Positions 35,262 to 45,594 of a stretch of DNA of 64,000 nt are shown here, in pieces. The notes under the pieces were generated by a model. That model saw nothing but the letters and a program-made list of their open reading frames with translations, searched no databases and was not told the DNA's origin. The DNA comes from Pseudonocardia sp. SCN 73-27 (GTDB taxonomy: Bacteria > Actinomycetota > Actinomycetes > Mycobacteriales > Pseudonocardiaceae). Where the stretch lies: the NCBI GenBank assembly GCA_001725415.1, contig MEGH01000001.1, forward strand, positions 1 through 64,000. The letters are read 5' to 3'. Every line of letters starts with the position of its first letter. Within the stretch, counting starts at the first letter, position 1. The position numbers were made by a program, and so were the translations under genes.

Positions 35262-35858
35262 TCAGCTCGCGCGTTCTCCGCGTGAGCGGGAATCGCCCTT
35301 TGCGGGGCGCGAACGCTCGTCGTGGGACTCGACGACCTCGCCGTCGACGATCGTCGCGTCGTCGGCCGCGAAGGTGCGTGGGAGGGTCCGCACCGACGCC
35401 CGACCCGGCGCGCCGCCGTCACGTTCGGTGACTCCACCGTCGACCCCGCCCTCGACGACGTCGCCGTCGACGACCGGGCCGTCGCTGTAGATGCGCGCCC
35501 GCTGCAGGTCCGGGTTCGCCCGCTCGGCCGCGCGCACGAGCCGGTTGCGTACGAGTCTGCGCACCGGCGGCACGAGCAGGAGCAGGCCGGCGAGGTCGGT
35601 GACCAGGCCGGGGACGAAGAGCAGCACGCCGGCCGCTGCGACGAGCATCCCGTCGGTCAGCTCGGCGTGTGCCACCCGGCGTTCGCGGAGGGCGGCGCTG
35701 AACGCCTGCGCGGCGCGCACGCCTTCGCGGCGCGCGAGCAGCAGCCCGAGGACGGATCCCGCGAGCAGGACGAGCAGCGTCGCGCCCACGCCGATCCACG
35801 AGCCCAGCGCGACGAGCGCGACGATCTCGACGACGAGGTACAGCAGCACGTACGGCAT
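35262..35858 (-). CDS. fxsA: FxsA family membrane protein
   Basis: 198 residues. The N-terminal ~120 residues fit FxsA: several helices (LLYLVVEIVALVALGSWIG, TLLVLLAGSVLGLLLAR) and the motif GMLVAAAGVLLFVPGLVTDLAGLLLLVPP. The C-terminus is a charged, probably disordered tail (DGPVVDGDVVEG repeats). FxsA is a cytoplasmic-membrane protein that in E. coli affects phage T7 exclusion by F plasmid. Its general role is not known. It lies downstream of the 2-oxoacid dehydrogenase operon on the same strand. Confidence 0.85.
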   Translation of the reverse strand: MPYVLLYLVVEIVALVALGSWIGVGATLLVLLAGSVLGLLLARREGVRAAQAFSAALRERRVAHAELTDGMLVAAAGVLLFVPGLVTDLAGLLLLVPPVRRLVRNRLVRAAERANPDLQRARIYSDGPVVDGDVVEGGVDGGVTERDGGAPGRASVRTLPRTFAADDATIVDGEVVESHDERSRPAKGDSRSRGERAS

Positions 35859-35927
35859 GTCTGCTCAACGAACGAGATGCCGTTCGCGTGCCCGATCTCG
35901 GTAACGACCTCGCCACGGTGCGTCAGG

Positions 35928-37358
35928 TCACCAGGTGAGGGCGACTCCCGGGTCCTCCAGCAGGGCGCCGACGTCGGCCAGGAACCGGGAACCCTGCTCG
36001 CCGTCGACGAGCCGGTGGTCGAACGACAGCGACAGCCGGCACACCGTCCGGACGGCGAGCTCGCCGTCGACGACCCACGGCATCGGCTTGATGGCGCCGA
36101 CGGCGAGGATCGCGGCCTCGCCCGGGTTGATGATGGGCGTCCCGGTGTCGACGCCGAACACGCCGACGTTGGTGATCGTGAAGGTGCCTCCGACCAGGTC
36201 GGACGGTGGCGTCTTCCCCGACCGCGCGGTGGCGGTGAGCTCGGCGAGGCCGTCGGCGAGGCCGCGCAGGTCGAGCAGGTCGGCGTCGCGGATCTTGGGG
36301 ACGATGAGCCCGCGCGGGGTTGCCGCCGCGATCCCGAGGTGTATCGCGCCGTGGTAGACGATCTCGCCGGCGTCGGCGTCCCAGGTGGCGTTGACCGACG
36401 GGGTGCGCTTCGCGGCGAGGCACACGGCCTTGGCGACGAACGCCAGCGGCGTGAGCTTGACGTCGCGGAACTCGCGGCCGGCGCGGAGCCGGTCGCGCAG
36501 GTCCATCGTGGCGGTGACGTCGACCGACAGGAACTCGGTGACGTGCGGCGCGGTGAACGCCGACGACACCATCGCCGCGGCGGTGGCCTTGCGGACACCA
36601 CGGATCGCCTCACGACGGTCCTCACGACCGACCGTCGGCACCGCGACGACCGGTGCGGACGCAGGCTCCGCAGAGGGGGTGAACGACTGCACGTCCTCCC
36701 GCGTGATGACGCCCCCGGCGCCGCTGCCGGTGACCTGCCGCAGGTCGACGCCCAGGTCGCGGGCCAGTTTGCGGACGGGCGGCTTGGCCAGCGGGACGAG
36801 GTCGCCCCACGGCCCGGTGGGGGGTGTGGGTGCGGGACCGCCCACGGACTCGGGCGCGGCGGGCGACGGTTCGACCGGCGCGGGCGGCTCGACCTCGGCG
36901 GGCGCGACAGCGGCGTCGGCAAGGGCGGCGGGCTGTGCGTTGCCCCCAGCAGCAGAGGAGCGCCGCGGACGACGCGACACCGTTCCCTGCCGTGGGCCGT
37001 ACCCGACCAGCGTGGCGATGCGCCCGTCGGCGCCTGCCTCACCGATCTTCGCGCCACCCTCGCCCGACCCCGATCCCGACGCCGCCGGAGCTGCGCCGGC
37101 GGGCGCGGTCTCGGCCGTCTCGATCGCGATGATCGGGCTGCCGACCTCGACGGTCACACCTGGCTCGGCCAGCAGCTCACCGACCGTCCCCGCGTACGGC
37201 GACGGCAGCTCGACGACGGCCTTGGCCGTCTCGATCTCGGCGATGATCTGGTTGACGGTCACGGTGTCGCCGGGCGCGACCCGCCAGGCGACGATCTCGG
37301 CCTCGGTCAGCCCTTCGCCGACGTCGGGCATCCGGAACTCACGACGCACCCGGCTCAC
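35928..37358 (-). CDS. Dihydrolipoamide acyltransferase (E2) of 2-oxoacid dehydrogenase
   Basis: 476 residues. A lipoyl domain (~8-82) carries the lipoylated Lys46 in EIETAKAVVE. A Pro/Ala linker leads to a peripheral-subunit-binding domain (VRKLARDLGVDLRQVTGSG, ~205-240), then the catalytic domain with FDHRLVDG near the C-terminus, the HxxxDG active site. The start GTG overlaps the E1 beta stop (GTGA). It transfers the acyl group from the lipoyl arm to CoA. Substrate, pyruvate or branched-chain oxoacid, is not decided by sequence. No E3 gene is in this operon, so a shared lipoamide dehydrogenase is likely. Confidence 0.9.
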   Translation of the reverse strand: MSRVRREFRMPDVGEGLTEAEIVAWRVAPGDTVTVNQIIAEIETAKAVVELPSPYAGTVGELLAEPGVTVEVGSPIIAIETAETAPAGAAPAASGSGSGEGGAKIGEAGADGRIATLVGYGPRQGTVSRRPRRSSAAGGNAQPAALADAAVAPAEVEPPAPVEPSPAAPESVGGPAPTPPTGPWGDLVPLAKPPVRKLARDLGVDLRQVTGSGAGGVITREDVQSFTPSAEPASAPVVAVPTVGREDRREAIRGVRKATAAAMVSSAFTAPHVTEFLSVDVTATMDLRDRLRAGREFRDVKLTPLAFVAKAVCLAAKRTPSVNATWDADAGEIVYHGAIHLGIAAATPRGLIVPKIRDADLLDLRGLADGLAELTATARSGKTPPSDLVGGTFTITNVGVFGVDTGTPIINPGEAAILAVGAIKPMPWVVDGELAVRTVCRLSLSFDHRLVDGEQGSRFLADVGALLEDPGVALTW

Positions 37359-38329
37359 CAGGCCTTCGAGCGGTCGACGGCGTCGAGCACGCGGTCGAGG
37401 TCGGGCAGGTAGTCGTCCTCGCACTTGGAGGGCGGGTAGGGCGTGTCGAACCCGGTGACGCGCAGGACCGGCGCCTCCAGCGAGTGGAAGCACTCCTGCT
37501 GGACGCGGGCGGCGATCTCGGAGGTCACCGACGACTCGGGCGGTGCCTCGGAGACGACGACGAGCCGGCCCGTCCGGCGTACCGACTCGAACACCGGGTC
37601 GAGGTCGAGCGGCGACAGCGTCCGCAGGTCGACGACCTCCAGCGAGGTGCCGTCGGTCTCGGCGGCGACGGCCGCGTCGAGGCACGTCCGTACCGACGGG
37701 CCGTAGGTGGCGACGGTGACGTCGGTGCCCTCGCGCAGCACCCGTGAGCGCAGCAGCGGCGACGGGGTGGACTCGACGTCGACCTCCGCCTTCTCCCAGT
37801 AGCGCCGCTTGGGCTCGAAGAAGATGACGGGGTCGTCGGTGGAAATGGCCTGCTGGATCATCCAGTACGCGTCGTTCGAGTTGGAGCAGGCGACGACCTT
37901 CAGGCCCGCGACGTGCGCGAACAGCGACTCGGGGGACTCGCTGTGGTGCTCGACCGCGCCGATGCCGCCGCCGAAGGGGATGCGCACGACGACCGGCATG
38001 GGCACCTTGCCCTGCGAGCGGAAGTGCACCTTGGCCAGCTGGGAGACGATCTGGTCGTAGCCGGGGAAGACGAACCCGTCGAACTGGATCTCGCAGACCG
38101 GGCGGAAGCCGCGGATCGCGAGTCCGACGGCGGTGCCGATGATCCCCGACTCCGAGAGCGGGGTGTCGAGGACGCGTTCCTCGCCGAAGTCCTTCTGCAG
38201 GCCGTCGGTGATGCGGAAGACGCCGCCGAGCTTGCCGACGTCCTCACCCATCACGAGCACCCGCGGGTCGGCCTCCATGGCCTTGCGGAGCCCGTCGTTG
38301 AGGGCCTTCGCCATCGTCAGGACCGCCAT
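37355..38329 (-). CDS. 2-oxoacid dehydrogenase E1 beta subunit
   Basis: 324 residues. It begins LTMAKALNDGLRKAMEADP and has the typical GEDVGKLGGVFR and FADYTYP-equivalent region (EIQFDGFVFPGYDQIVSQ). The transketolase C-terminal part is TSLEVVDLRTLSPLDLD. It pairs with the alpha subunit encoded just upstream (one base between stop and start) to decarboxylate a 2-oxoacid with thiamine diphosphate. It is central in the operon E1 alpha - E1 beta - E2. Confidence 0.92.
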   Translation of the reverse strand: MAVLTMAKALNDGLRKAMEADPRVLVMGEDVGKLGGVFRITDGLQKDFGEERVLDTPLSESGIIGTAVGLAIRGFRPVCEIQFDGFVFPGYDQIVSQLAKVHFRSQGKVPMPVVVRIPFGGGIGAVEHHSESPESLFAHVAGLKVVACSNSNDAYWMIQQAISTDDPVIFFEPKRRYWEKAEVDVESTPSPLLRSRVLREGTDVTVATYGPSVRTCLDAAVAAETDGTSLEVVDLRTLSPLDLDPVFESVRRTGRLVVVSEAPPESSVTSEIAARVQQECFHSLEAPVLRVTGFDTPYPPSKCEDDYLPDLDRVLDAVDRSKAW

Positions 38330-38330
38330 G

Positions 38331-39470
38331 TCACGCCTCCCCGTCGGTCGCGAACGACGCGTGGTAGGCGAGGAACTCCTCGCGCTGGGCCTCCACCTGC
38401 GGCGACGCCTCGGCGTAGACCTCGGTGAACATCCGGTCGGGCGCCGGGTCGGGCATGGCGAGGCAGAACTCGCGCAGCCGGGCCGCCAGCTCGTCGGCCT
38501 CGGCGGCGACACCGTCGAAGAACGACTGGTCGACGCCGTGCTCGCGGACGAGGTTGACGCGTACGCGCTCGATGGGGTCCTTCAGCTTCCACAGCTCCAG
38601 CTCGTCGCGCCCGTTGCCGCTGCGGCACTCCTCGAGCGCCCAGCGGGCGACGGCGAGGCAGGCGATGACGTCGTTGCCGTCGACGCGCACGCCCGGGAAG
38701 CCGTAGCCGCGGGCGCGTTCGTAGAGGGGGACGCGGGTCTGGCGTTCCAGCGGCACTGAGATGGCCCACTGGTTGTTCTGGCAGTAGAAGACGACGGGTG
38801 CGTCGTAGGCGGCGGCCCACACGAAGCCCTCGTGGACGTCGCCCTGCGAGGTGGCGCCGTCGCCGAAGAAACACATCGTGGCCTCGTCCGGGGCGTCCGC
38901 GGTGGCGTCGGTGCCGTTGCCGACGCGACCCTCGAAGCGCTGGCCCATGGCGTAGCCGGTGGCGTTCAGGCACTGGTTGCCGATGACGATCGTGTACAGG
39001 TGGAAGCGCTTCTCCAGCGGGTCCCAGCTGCCGTGGTCGGTGCCGCGGAAGATGCCGAGCAGGTCGGTGGGGTCGATGCCGCGGCACCATGCAACGCCGT
39101 GCTCGCGGTAGCTGGGGAACACCATGTCGGTGGGCAGCAGGGCGCGGCCGGCGCCGATCTGGGCGGCCTCCTGGCCGAGCAGCGGGACCCAGATGCCGAG
39201 CTGGCCCTGGCGCTGCAGGGCGTTGCCCTCCCGGTCGGCGCGCCGGACGAGGACCATGTCCCGGTAGAGCGACTTCAGCGTCTCGGCGTCGATGTCGGCG
39301 GCATAGCCGTCGAAGCGTGCGTCGGGGACGCGCTCGCCCTCCGGGGTGAGGAGCTGGACGAGCTCCGGGCCGCCGGCGTCGGTCCCGCGCAGCCCGGCGA
39401 GCACCTGCTCGCGGTTGGGGCGGGACCGGGGATCTGCCGGGTTCCAGGCCTGTGGATCAGAGACGGACAC
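38331..39470 (-). CDS. pdhA: 2-oxoacid dehydrogenase E1 alpha subunit
   Basis: 379 residues from GTG 39470, with AGGAGG five bases upstream. It contains the thiamine diphosphate motif GDGATSQGD...QNN (about residues 180-210). YRDMVLVRRADREGNALQRQGQLG resembles the TPP E1 alpha subunit of the PdhA type. A phosphorylation-loop-like segment is not evident. It carries out the decarboxylation step with E1 beta. It is the first gene of the operon; regulation is not visible. It could equally be a branched-chain enzyme, as in BkdA of mycobacteria. Confidence 0.9.
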   Translation of the reverse strand: MSVSDPQAWNPADPRSRPNREQVLAGLRGTDAGGPELVQLLTPEGERVPDARFDGYAADIDAETLKSLYRDMVLVRRADREGNALQRQGQLGIWVPLLGQEAAQIGAGRALLPTDMVFPSYREHGVAWCRGIDPTDLLGIFRGTDHGSWDPLEKRFHLYTIVIGNQCLNATGYAMGQRFEGRVGNGTDATADAPDEATMCFFGDGATSQGDVHEGFVWAAAYDAPVVFYCQNNQWAISVPLERQTRVPLYERARGYGFPGVRVDGNDVIACLAVARWALEECRSGNGRDELELWKLKDPIERVRVNLVREHGVDQSFFDGVAAEADELAARLREFCLAMPDPAPDRMFTEVYAEASPQVEAQREEFLAYHASFATDGEA

Positions 39471-39660
39471 GGGTGCCTCCTCGCGTACACCGACCCGGCC
39501 CGCTCGTGGCGACGGCCGGGACGGCACCGGGACCCGCCCGGGTGAGGGCGGGCGACCCGGCACTCGACGATGCTGGTTCCCCGATCCTGGCACGCCGTCG
39601 CGGCGAGCGGCAGCGCACCTCACCCACAAGATCGCTTGCGGGATTGTGGGGAACACGCAA

Positions 39661-39694
39661 CGTCCCGCGACAGCCGTGGGGCCGCCGCGGGACG
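39661..39694. terminator. Hairpin downstream of the small antitoxin-like gene
   Basis: cgtcccgcg (39661-39669) pairs with cgcgggacg (39686-39694) around a 16-base GC-rich loop. It follows, on the minus strand, the stop at 39719 and may end that short transcript before the E1 alpha promoter. Confidence 0.5.
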
Positions 39695-39718
39695 CGTACC
39701 GCGTGGTGCGGGCTCGGG

Positions 39719-39934
39719 TCAGACCCCGGGGCCGGGACGGTTGATCCCGGCGGCGCCCTTCACCTTGCCCGCGGCGCCGCTGATCTGGCCCTTGTACTTG
39801 CCCTTCGTCTGCTTGTCGACGAAATCGGCGGCCTGGTCGACGAAGCGACCGGCCTTGTCCGGGTTCTTCTGGGCGTACCGGCGCGCAGCCTCGGCGGCCC
39901 CGCCGAGCACGGCGAGCTTCTTGATCAGCCCCAT
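39719..39934 (-). CDS. MT0933/Rv0909-like antitoxin family protein
   Basis: 71 residues: MGLIKKLAVLGGAAEAARRYAQKNPDKAGRF, then DQAADFVDKQTKGKYKGQI and GKVKGAAG. The N-terminal hydrophobic helix with a DKQTKGKYK core is the signature of the small actinobacterial family named after the Rv0909 antitoxin. No toxin gene is adjacent, so an antitoxin role here is doubtful. The ATG at 39934 has GAGGAGG at a good distance. Confidence 0.78.
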   Translation of the reverse strand: MGLIKKLAVLGGAAEAARRYAQKNPDKAGRFVDQAADFVDKQTKGKYKGQISGAAGKVKGAAGINRPGPGV

Positions 39935-40143
39935 CGTGTTTCCTCCTCGTTCGGGCGTCCGTCGTCTCTCGAACGTCCGATCCGCCCGTGCCGTTCCCGA
40001 ACGCGTACCCGTCGACCGGACGGACGAACCGCGCTGCGATCCCGAGCAACGGTCTTGTGACGACCGCGCTGTACGCGCTGCCACGGACGGATCTCGATGG
40101 CACGATCCGGCGTAATCCGATCGTGGACGCCTGGAGGTGCCCC

Positions 40144-41067
40144 GTGACCCGCCGTACCAGCATCGTCTCCGCTCTTGCCGCCGTCGCACTCGCCGCCACG
40201 CTCGGCGCATGTGGGTCGGGTGGCGACGGGTCGGGAGGAGGTGGCGGGGGCGGCAGCGCACCGACGTCGTCGGCCGAGGCGATCCCGCCCGCGGCGAAGG
40301 ACGCCGCGCTCGCCGCGATGGTCCCGGCCTCGATCTCGGCCGACGGCAAGCTGGTGTTCGGGGTGGACGCGTCGTACCCGCCCAACGAGTTCGTCGGCCC
40401 CGACGGCACGACGATCGTCGGGATGGACGTCGACCTGGGCACGGCGATCGCGCAGAAGTTCGGGCTGACGCCGGAGTTCCAGAACTCCGCCTTCCCGGGC
40501 ATCATCCCGGGCATCCAGGGCGGCAAGTACGAGATGGCGATGTCGTCGTTCACGATCAACGACGAGCGGCTGCAGCTCGTCGACATGGTCAGCTACTTCA
40601 GCGCCGGCACCAGCCTGGCGACGAAGAAGGGCAACCCGAACGGGCTGAACATCGACGACCTGTGCGGCAAGGCGATCGGCGTCCAGGCCGGCACGGTCCA
40701 GGTCGACGACATCACCGCCCGCAGCAAGACCTGCACCGACGCCGGCAAGCCCGCCATCCAGTCCACGGAGCTGCAGCAGCAGACCGACGTGACGCTGGCG
40801 CTGACGTCGAACCGCATCGTCGGGATGCTGGCCGACTCGCCCGTCATCGCCTACGCGGTGAAGACGACGGGTGACCAGCTGGAGGTCGTCGGGCAGGCCT
40901 ACGACACCGCGCCGTACGGCGTCGTCGTCAACAAGGGTCAGGGCCAGTACGCGCAGGCCGTGCAGCAGGCGGTGCAGGCGCTGATCGCGGACGGCACCTA
41001 CAAGAAGATCCTCGACAAGTGGGGTACCGGCGACGGCGCGATCCCGACTGCCGAGGTCCGGAGCTGA
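40144..41067 (+). CDS. Polar amino-acid ABC transporter substrate-binding lipoprotein
   Basis: 307 residues from GTG 40144 with GGAGG nine bases upstream. A lipoprotein signal ([10 protein letters not shown], Cys at ~26) and a Gly/Ser linker precede a type II periplasmic binding fold (SBP_bac_3), with [30 protein letters not shown] and the second-lobe [10 protein letters not shown]. It is tethered outside the membrane and delivers an amino acid to the permease encoded next. The ligand is not decided; the pocket Asp/Arg residues fit a polar or basic amino acid. Confidence 0.9.
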   Translation: MTRRTSIVSALAAVALAATLGACGSGGDGSGGGGGGGSAPTSSAEAIPPAAKDAALAAMVPASISADGKLVFGVDASYPPNEFVGPDGTTIVGMDVDLGTAIAQKFGLTPEFQNSAFPGIIPGIQGGKYEMAMSSFTINDERLQLVDMVSYFSAGTSLATKKGNPNGLNIDDLCGKAIGVQAGTVQVDDITARSKTCTDAGKPAIQSTELQQQTDVTLALTSNRIVGMLADSPVIAYAVKTTGDQLEVVGQAYDTAPYGVVVNKGQGQYAQAVQQAVQALIADGTYKKILDKWGTGDGAIPTAEVRS

Positions 41068-41069
41068 GC

Positions 41070-41974
41070 GTGACCGAGCAGGCCGGGGCGGCGAAGCCCG
41101 GGCGGGAGCGGCAGGAGATCCAGGCCGTCCCCGTCCGGCACCCCGGACGTTGGGTGGCCGTCGCGATCCTGGCCGTGCTCGCGGCGATGTTGGTACACAC
41201 CGTGATCACCAACGACCGCTTCGGCTGGGACGTCGTCGGCCAGTACCTGTTCTCCGCCCCGATCCTCAACGGGCTGCGCAACACGCTGGTGCTGACGGTG
41301 CTGTCGATGGTGATCGGAATCGTCGGGGGGATCGGGCTGGCCGTGATGCGCCAGTCGCCCAACCCGATCGTGAGCGGCGCCGCGGCGACCTACATCTGGC
41401 TGTTCCGCGGCACCCCACTGATCGCACAGCTGCTGTTCTGGAACTTCCTGTCGGCGCTGTACCCCCGGCTCTCGCTGGGGATCCCGTTCGGGCCGGAGTT
41501 CGTGTCCGTCGACACCAACATCCTGATCACGCAGTTCGCGGCGTGCCTGCTGGGCCTGGGGCTCAACGAGGCCGCGTACATGGCCGAGATCGTCCGCGGC
41601 GGGCTGCTGTCGGTCGACCGCGGGCAGGCGGAGGCGGCGGGCGCGCTGGGGATGACGCGGGCGCAGGCGTTGCGGCGCATCGTGCTGCCGCAGGCGATGC
41701 GGGTGATCGTGCCGCCGACGGGCAACGAGACGATCTCCATGTTGAAGACGACGTCGCTGGTCGTGGTGATCGGCTACTTCGAGCTGCTGACGTCGGCGCA
41801 GCGCATCTCGAACCAGAACTTCCAGGTCATCCCGCTGCTGATCGTGGCGGCGTTCTGGTACCTGGCGCTGACGTCGCTGCTGACGATCGGGCAGGGCTTC
41901 GTCGAACGCCGCTACGGGCGCGGCTTCGTGCCCGACCGCCCGGGGAGCCGGCTGCTGCCGAAGGCGGGCAACAA

Positions 41975-41978
<4 letters not shown>
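41070..41978 (+). CDS. Amino-acid ABC transporter permease
   Basis: 302 residues from a GTG two bases after the lipoprotein stop. It is a HisM-type permease with the EAA-loop signature [25 protein letters not shown] (~190-214), which contacts the ATPase. Transmembrane helices include [19 protein letters not shown] and [15 protein letters not shown]. The N-terminus is extended by ~35 residues. It forms a homodimer or pairs with itself, as only one permease is encoded. It overlaps the ATPase start by 4 bases. Confidence 0.92.
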
Positions 41979-42736
<758 letters not shown>

Positions 42737-42737
42737 T

Positions 42738-43322
42738 CTAGGAGCGCGGTGTGCGCCCCATGAGGAAGAACTCCTCGTTGGGGCGCAACGCGGTCAGGTG
42801 TGCCAGCCGGTTCGACATCGCGAACAGCGCGGTGATGGCGCCGACGTCCCAGATCTCGTCGTCGGTGAGGCCGGCGGCGCGGGCGTCGTCGAGCTCCGCC
42901 TCGGTCAGCGACGACGACTCGGTGGCGACGATCAGCGCCAGGTCGACGATCGCCCGCTCGCGCGGGCTGAGCTCGACGGCGTAGGGGTTCGTCGCGACCC
43001 GGTCGGCGATCTCCGGGTCCTTCGTGCGCAGCCGCAGGATCGCCCCGTGCGCGACGACGCAGTACGTGCAGTTGTTGGCGCCCGACGTCGCGACGACGAC
43101 CAGCTCCCGCTCCGCCTTCGACAGCCCGTCGTCGCTGTCCATGAGCGCGTCGTGATAGTCGAGGAAGGCCCGCAGCTCGCGCGGGCGCCGGGCCAGCGCC
43201 TTGAACACATTGGGGACGAAGCCGGACTTCTCCGCCACGGCGCCGATGCGGTCGCGCAGGTCGTCGGGCATGTCCTCGAGTTCGACGGCGCCGAAGCGGC
43301 TCACCGGTCGCGTGTCGGTCAT
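42738..43322 (-). CDS. AhpD-like/carboxymuconolactone decarboxylase family protein
   Basis: 194 residues. The CMD/AhpD core has the redox motif [11 protein letters not shown] (Cys-x-x-Cys then His, ~92-102) after [16 protein letters not shown], followed by [19 protein letters not shown]. These proteins act as alkylhydroperoxidases with a thiol relay. It is probably a cytoplasmic peroxidase; the partner is not seen. The gene converges with the ABC ATPase gene. Confidence 0.88.
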   Translation of the reverse strand: MTDTRPVSRFGAVELEDMPDDLRDRIGAVAEKSGFVPNVFKALARRPRELRAFLDYHDALMDSDDGLSKAERELVVVATSGANNCTYCVVAHGAILRLRTKDPEIADRVATNPYAVELSPRERAIVDLALIVATESSSLTEAELDDARAAGLTDDEIWDVGAITALFAMSNRLAHLTALRPNEEFFLMGRTPRS

Positions 43323-43383
43323 ACCGGCGACCGTAACCCGGCCGGGCGTTCGTCAGGGTGTGAGACGGGTCGGGCAGTGGCGG

Positions 43384-45321
43384 TCAGGCGGGGTCCTGGC
43401 GTGCCGATCCGGACGCCTGCCGAGCCCGGCTCGCCGCCGACAGGTGCACGACCTGCGCCGTCGGCCCCGCGGGCTCGATGCGCCCGGACACGACCAGTGC
43501 GGACGCGCGGCGCATGACACCCAGCAGCGTCGGCCCCTCGGCGCCCCGCACCCCTGGCGCGACGACCGCGGCGAGCCGCGGCGCGGCAGCGGTGAGCAGC
43601 AGCCGGTCGACACCCAGCTCGGCGGCACCGAGCAGCAGCACCACGTCGACGGAGTCCTCGCCGGGCAGGGCCGACATCAGCCGGTCGGCCTCGACGAACC
43701 ACGCGATGCCGTAGGCGCTGGAGCGCTCGGTCCCGGCGGCCTCCCACGCCTCGGCGACGCGTGGGGCGTCGCGACGCATGCGCTCGAGCAGCTCGACGCA
43801 GCGGTTCTCCTGGTTGGCCAGGAAGCGGGCGGCGGCGAGCTCGTCGAGCGCGGCTGCGTAGGAGTCGGGGTCGTGCGCGCGGAGGGCCTCGAGCGCGCGG
43901 GTGTGCTCGGGCGCCATCCGCGTGTGCGGGGTGAGCAGCCCGACGTGGTGTGCGGCCGCGTCGAGCCGGCGGGCCGCCTCGTCGGCGGAGCCGTTCGCGT
44001 CGTAGTCGAGGATCGTGGCCGCGACGTGCTGTGCGCTGTCGAGGTCGGGCACCGAGACGGGCGAGTTGTGGTGGATGAACAGCACGTCGTGGCGCAGCGC
44101 GCCGACGGCGCGGGCGGCGTCGCCGACGCGGCGCAACGCGGCGTCGAGGTCGGCCAGGTCGGCGGCGCTGCGCGGGGCGGGCACACCGGCCTGCCGGCAG
44201 GAGGTGTCGATGGCGAGCAGCCGCTCGGCCAGCTCGACGTGCGCGAGGGCGGCGCGGATGTCGTCCGCGGACTCGGCCGGCCGCCCGCCGACGACGATCT
44301 GGCGCAGCACGGGTGCCACGTCGCGCTGGGCCTGGGGGCGGAAGTATGCGCGGTTGCGGCCACCGCCGCCGAGGAACTCGGCGTAGCGGCGCAACGCGTC
44401 GACGCCCGCGGGGCCGAGCGAGCCGTGCAGGGTGACCGGGGGGTACGCGCGGGAGCGCTCGTCGGCGGCGAGGGCGTGGCCCACCTGCTCCAGCAGCGCG
44501 TCGAACACGCCGGCGTGCGCGTTGAGGACGAGGTGCGACAACAGCGTCCACGTCCAGTGGCCGGGGACGCGCTGCCCGAGCGCGGAGAGGGTGGCCTCGA
44601 CGCGGCGGGCGTCGTCGGTGACGGCGGCGCGACGCTCGGGGTCCATGCGGGACAGCAGCTCGACGAGCAGCCCGTCGGCGCCGGCGACGGTGCCCGCGGC
44701 GCGGGCGCACAGCTCGGTGACCTCGGCGACGGCGGGGAAGCTCTCGGCCGGCGGGAGCTGGGTGCCGCGGCGGGCCCGGCGTTCAGGGGTGGCGGTGGCC
44801 AGCAGCCGGCGCAGCTCCCGCTGGTCGGCGGGGGACATGACGGGCAGCGCATCGACGCAGGACCGCATGACGGTCGGGGTGAGCGCGTCGCGCAGGCCGG
44901 TGAGCTCGGCCCGGTCGGCGGCGGTCACGGCGACGCGGCGGCCGTCGCGGACCAGCGCGCCCAAGGCGGTCACGACGGCGTCGACGTCGAACTCGTCGAG
45001 GACGACGAGGGTGTTGCCGCGCAAGGCGTCGGCGACGGTGTCCGGGTCCTCGGCGGGGTGGCGGGGCGGGGGCGGCCCGTCGCCCGCGGACGAGGCGAGT
45101 GCCTCGGCGAGGCGGCGCAGGCCGGGGGGGACGTGGCCCGCCGTGATCGAGGCGTGGATGCGGCGGCGCGCAGCGTCAGCCGGCCCGCCGACAGCGTCGC
45201 CGGCGAGCCGATCGACGAACGTGGCCAGGTGTGCGTCCACCTCGAAGGAGCTCGAGGGTCCGACGTCCAGCACCAGTGTCACCTCCACCCGGGGCCGCAG
45301 CCGCGGCTCGGCGACGGTCAC
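43384..45321 (-). CDS. Large hypothetical protein, no recognised domain
   Basis: 645 residues from a GTG. No signal peptide or membrane helix. Patches such as LRGNTLVVLDEFDVDAVV look like a strand followed by acidic residues (Walker B-like), but I find no Walker A. The C-terminal part is rich in Ala/Arg helices (AARRLDAAAHHVGLL, YAAALDELAAARFL) and resembles TPR-like or scaffold helices. It could be a degenerate or inactive P-loop protein; the function is unknown. It lies alone between the convergent AhpD-like gene and the symporter terminator. Confidence 0.7.
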   Translation of the reverse strand: MTVAEPRLRPRVEVTLVLDVGPSSSFEVDAHLATFVDRLAGDAVGGPADAARRRIHASITAGHVPPGLRRLAEALASSAGDGPPPPRHPAEDPDTVADALRGNTLVVLDEFDVDAVVTALGALVRDGRRVAVTAADRAELTGLRDALTPTVMRSCVDALPVMSPADQRELRRLLATATPERRARRGTQLPPAESFPAVAEVTELCARAAGTVAGADGLLVELLSRMDPERRAAVTDDARRVEATLSALGQRVPGHWTWTLLSHLVLNAHAGVFDALLEQVGHALAADERSRAYPPVTLHGSLGPAGVDALRRYAEFLGGGGRNRAYFRPQAQRDVAPVLRQIVVGGRPAESADDIRAALAHVELAERLLAIDTSCRQAGVPAPRSAADLADLDAALRRVGDAARAVGALRHDVLFIHHNSPVSVPDLDSAQHVAATILDYDANGSADEAARRLDAAAHHVGLLTPHTRMAPEHTRALEALRAHDPDSYAAALDELAAARFLANQENRCVELLERMRRDAPRVAEAWEAAGTERSSAYGIAWFVEADRLMSALPGEDSVDVVLLLGAAELGVDRLLLTAAAPRLAAVVAPGVRGAEGPTLLGVMRRASALVVSGRIEPAGPTAQVVHLSAASRARQASGSARQDPA

Positions 45322-45549
45322 AGGATGTATCGCGCAGAATCACGCAATGTTCCACCCCGATCGTGTACATCTGCAACGTTCCGCCGTTGAGAGGTAACTC
45401 TCTGCGCTGTACGGGAGGACCTTCGTCCCGATTCCGTCGCTCGTGTGAGTGGCTCTTCGACCGCGTGTCGTAACGGAGTGCGCTTTTGTCGTCCCTGCTG
45501 CGCCGAGCGGTCCCGGTTCTGCGCCCGGCGACTTGTCCGGGATGACCGA

Positions 45550-45574
45550 AGGGCGCCACCGACGGTGACGCCCT
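45550..45574. terminator. Hairpin terminator after the symporter gene
   Basis: agggcg-c-cacc (45550-45560), loop gac, ggtg-a-cgccct (45564-45574), a stem with one mismatch. It lies 20 bases after the symporter stop on the minus strand. Confidence 0.75.
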
Positions 45575-45594
45575 CCGGTTCGCTCCTGCGAGGC

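Noticed and set aside
35322-37412. Long plus-strand frame over FxsA and the E2 gene
   Set aside because: Shadow frame; no domain, while both minus-strand genes are clear.
39719-39934. A toxin-antitoxin pair
   Set aside because: No toxin gene is adjacent; only the antitoxin-like family protein is present.
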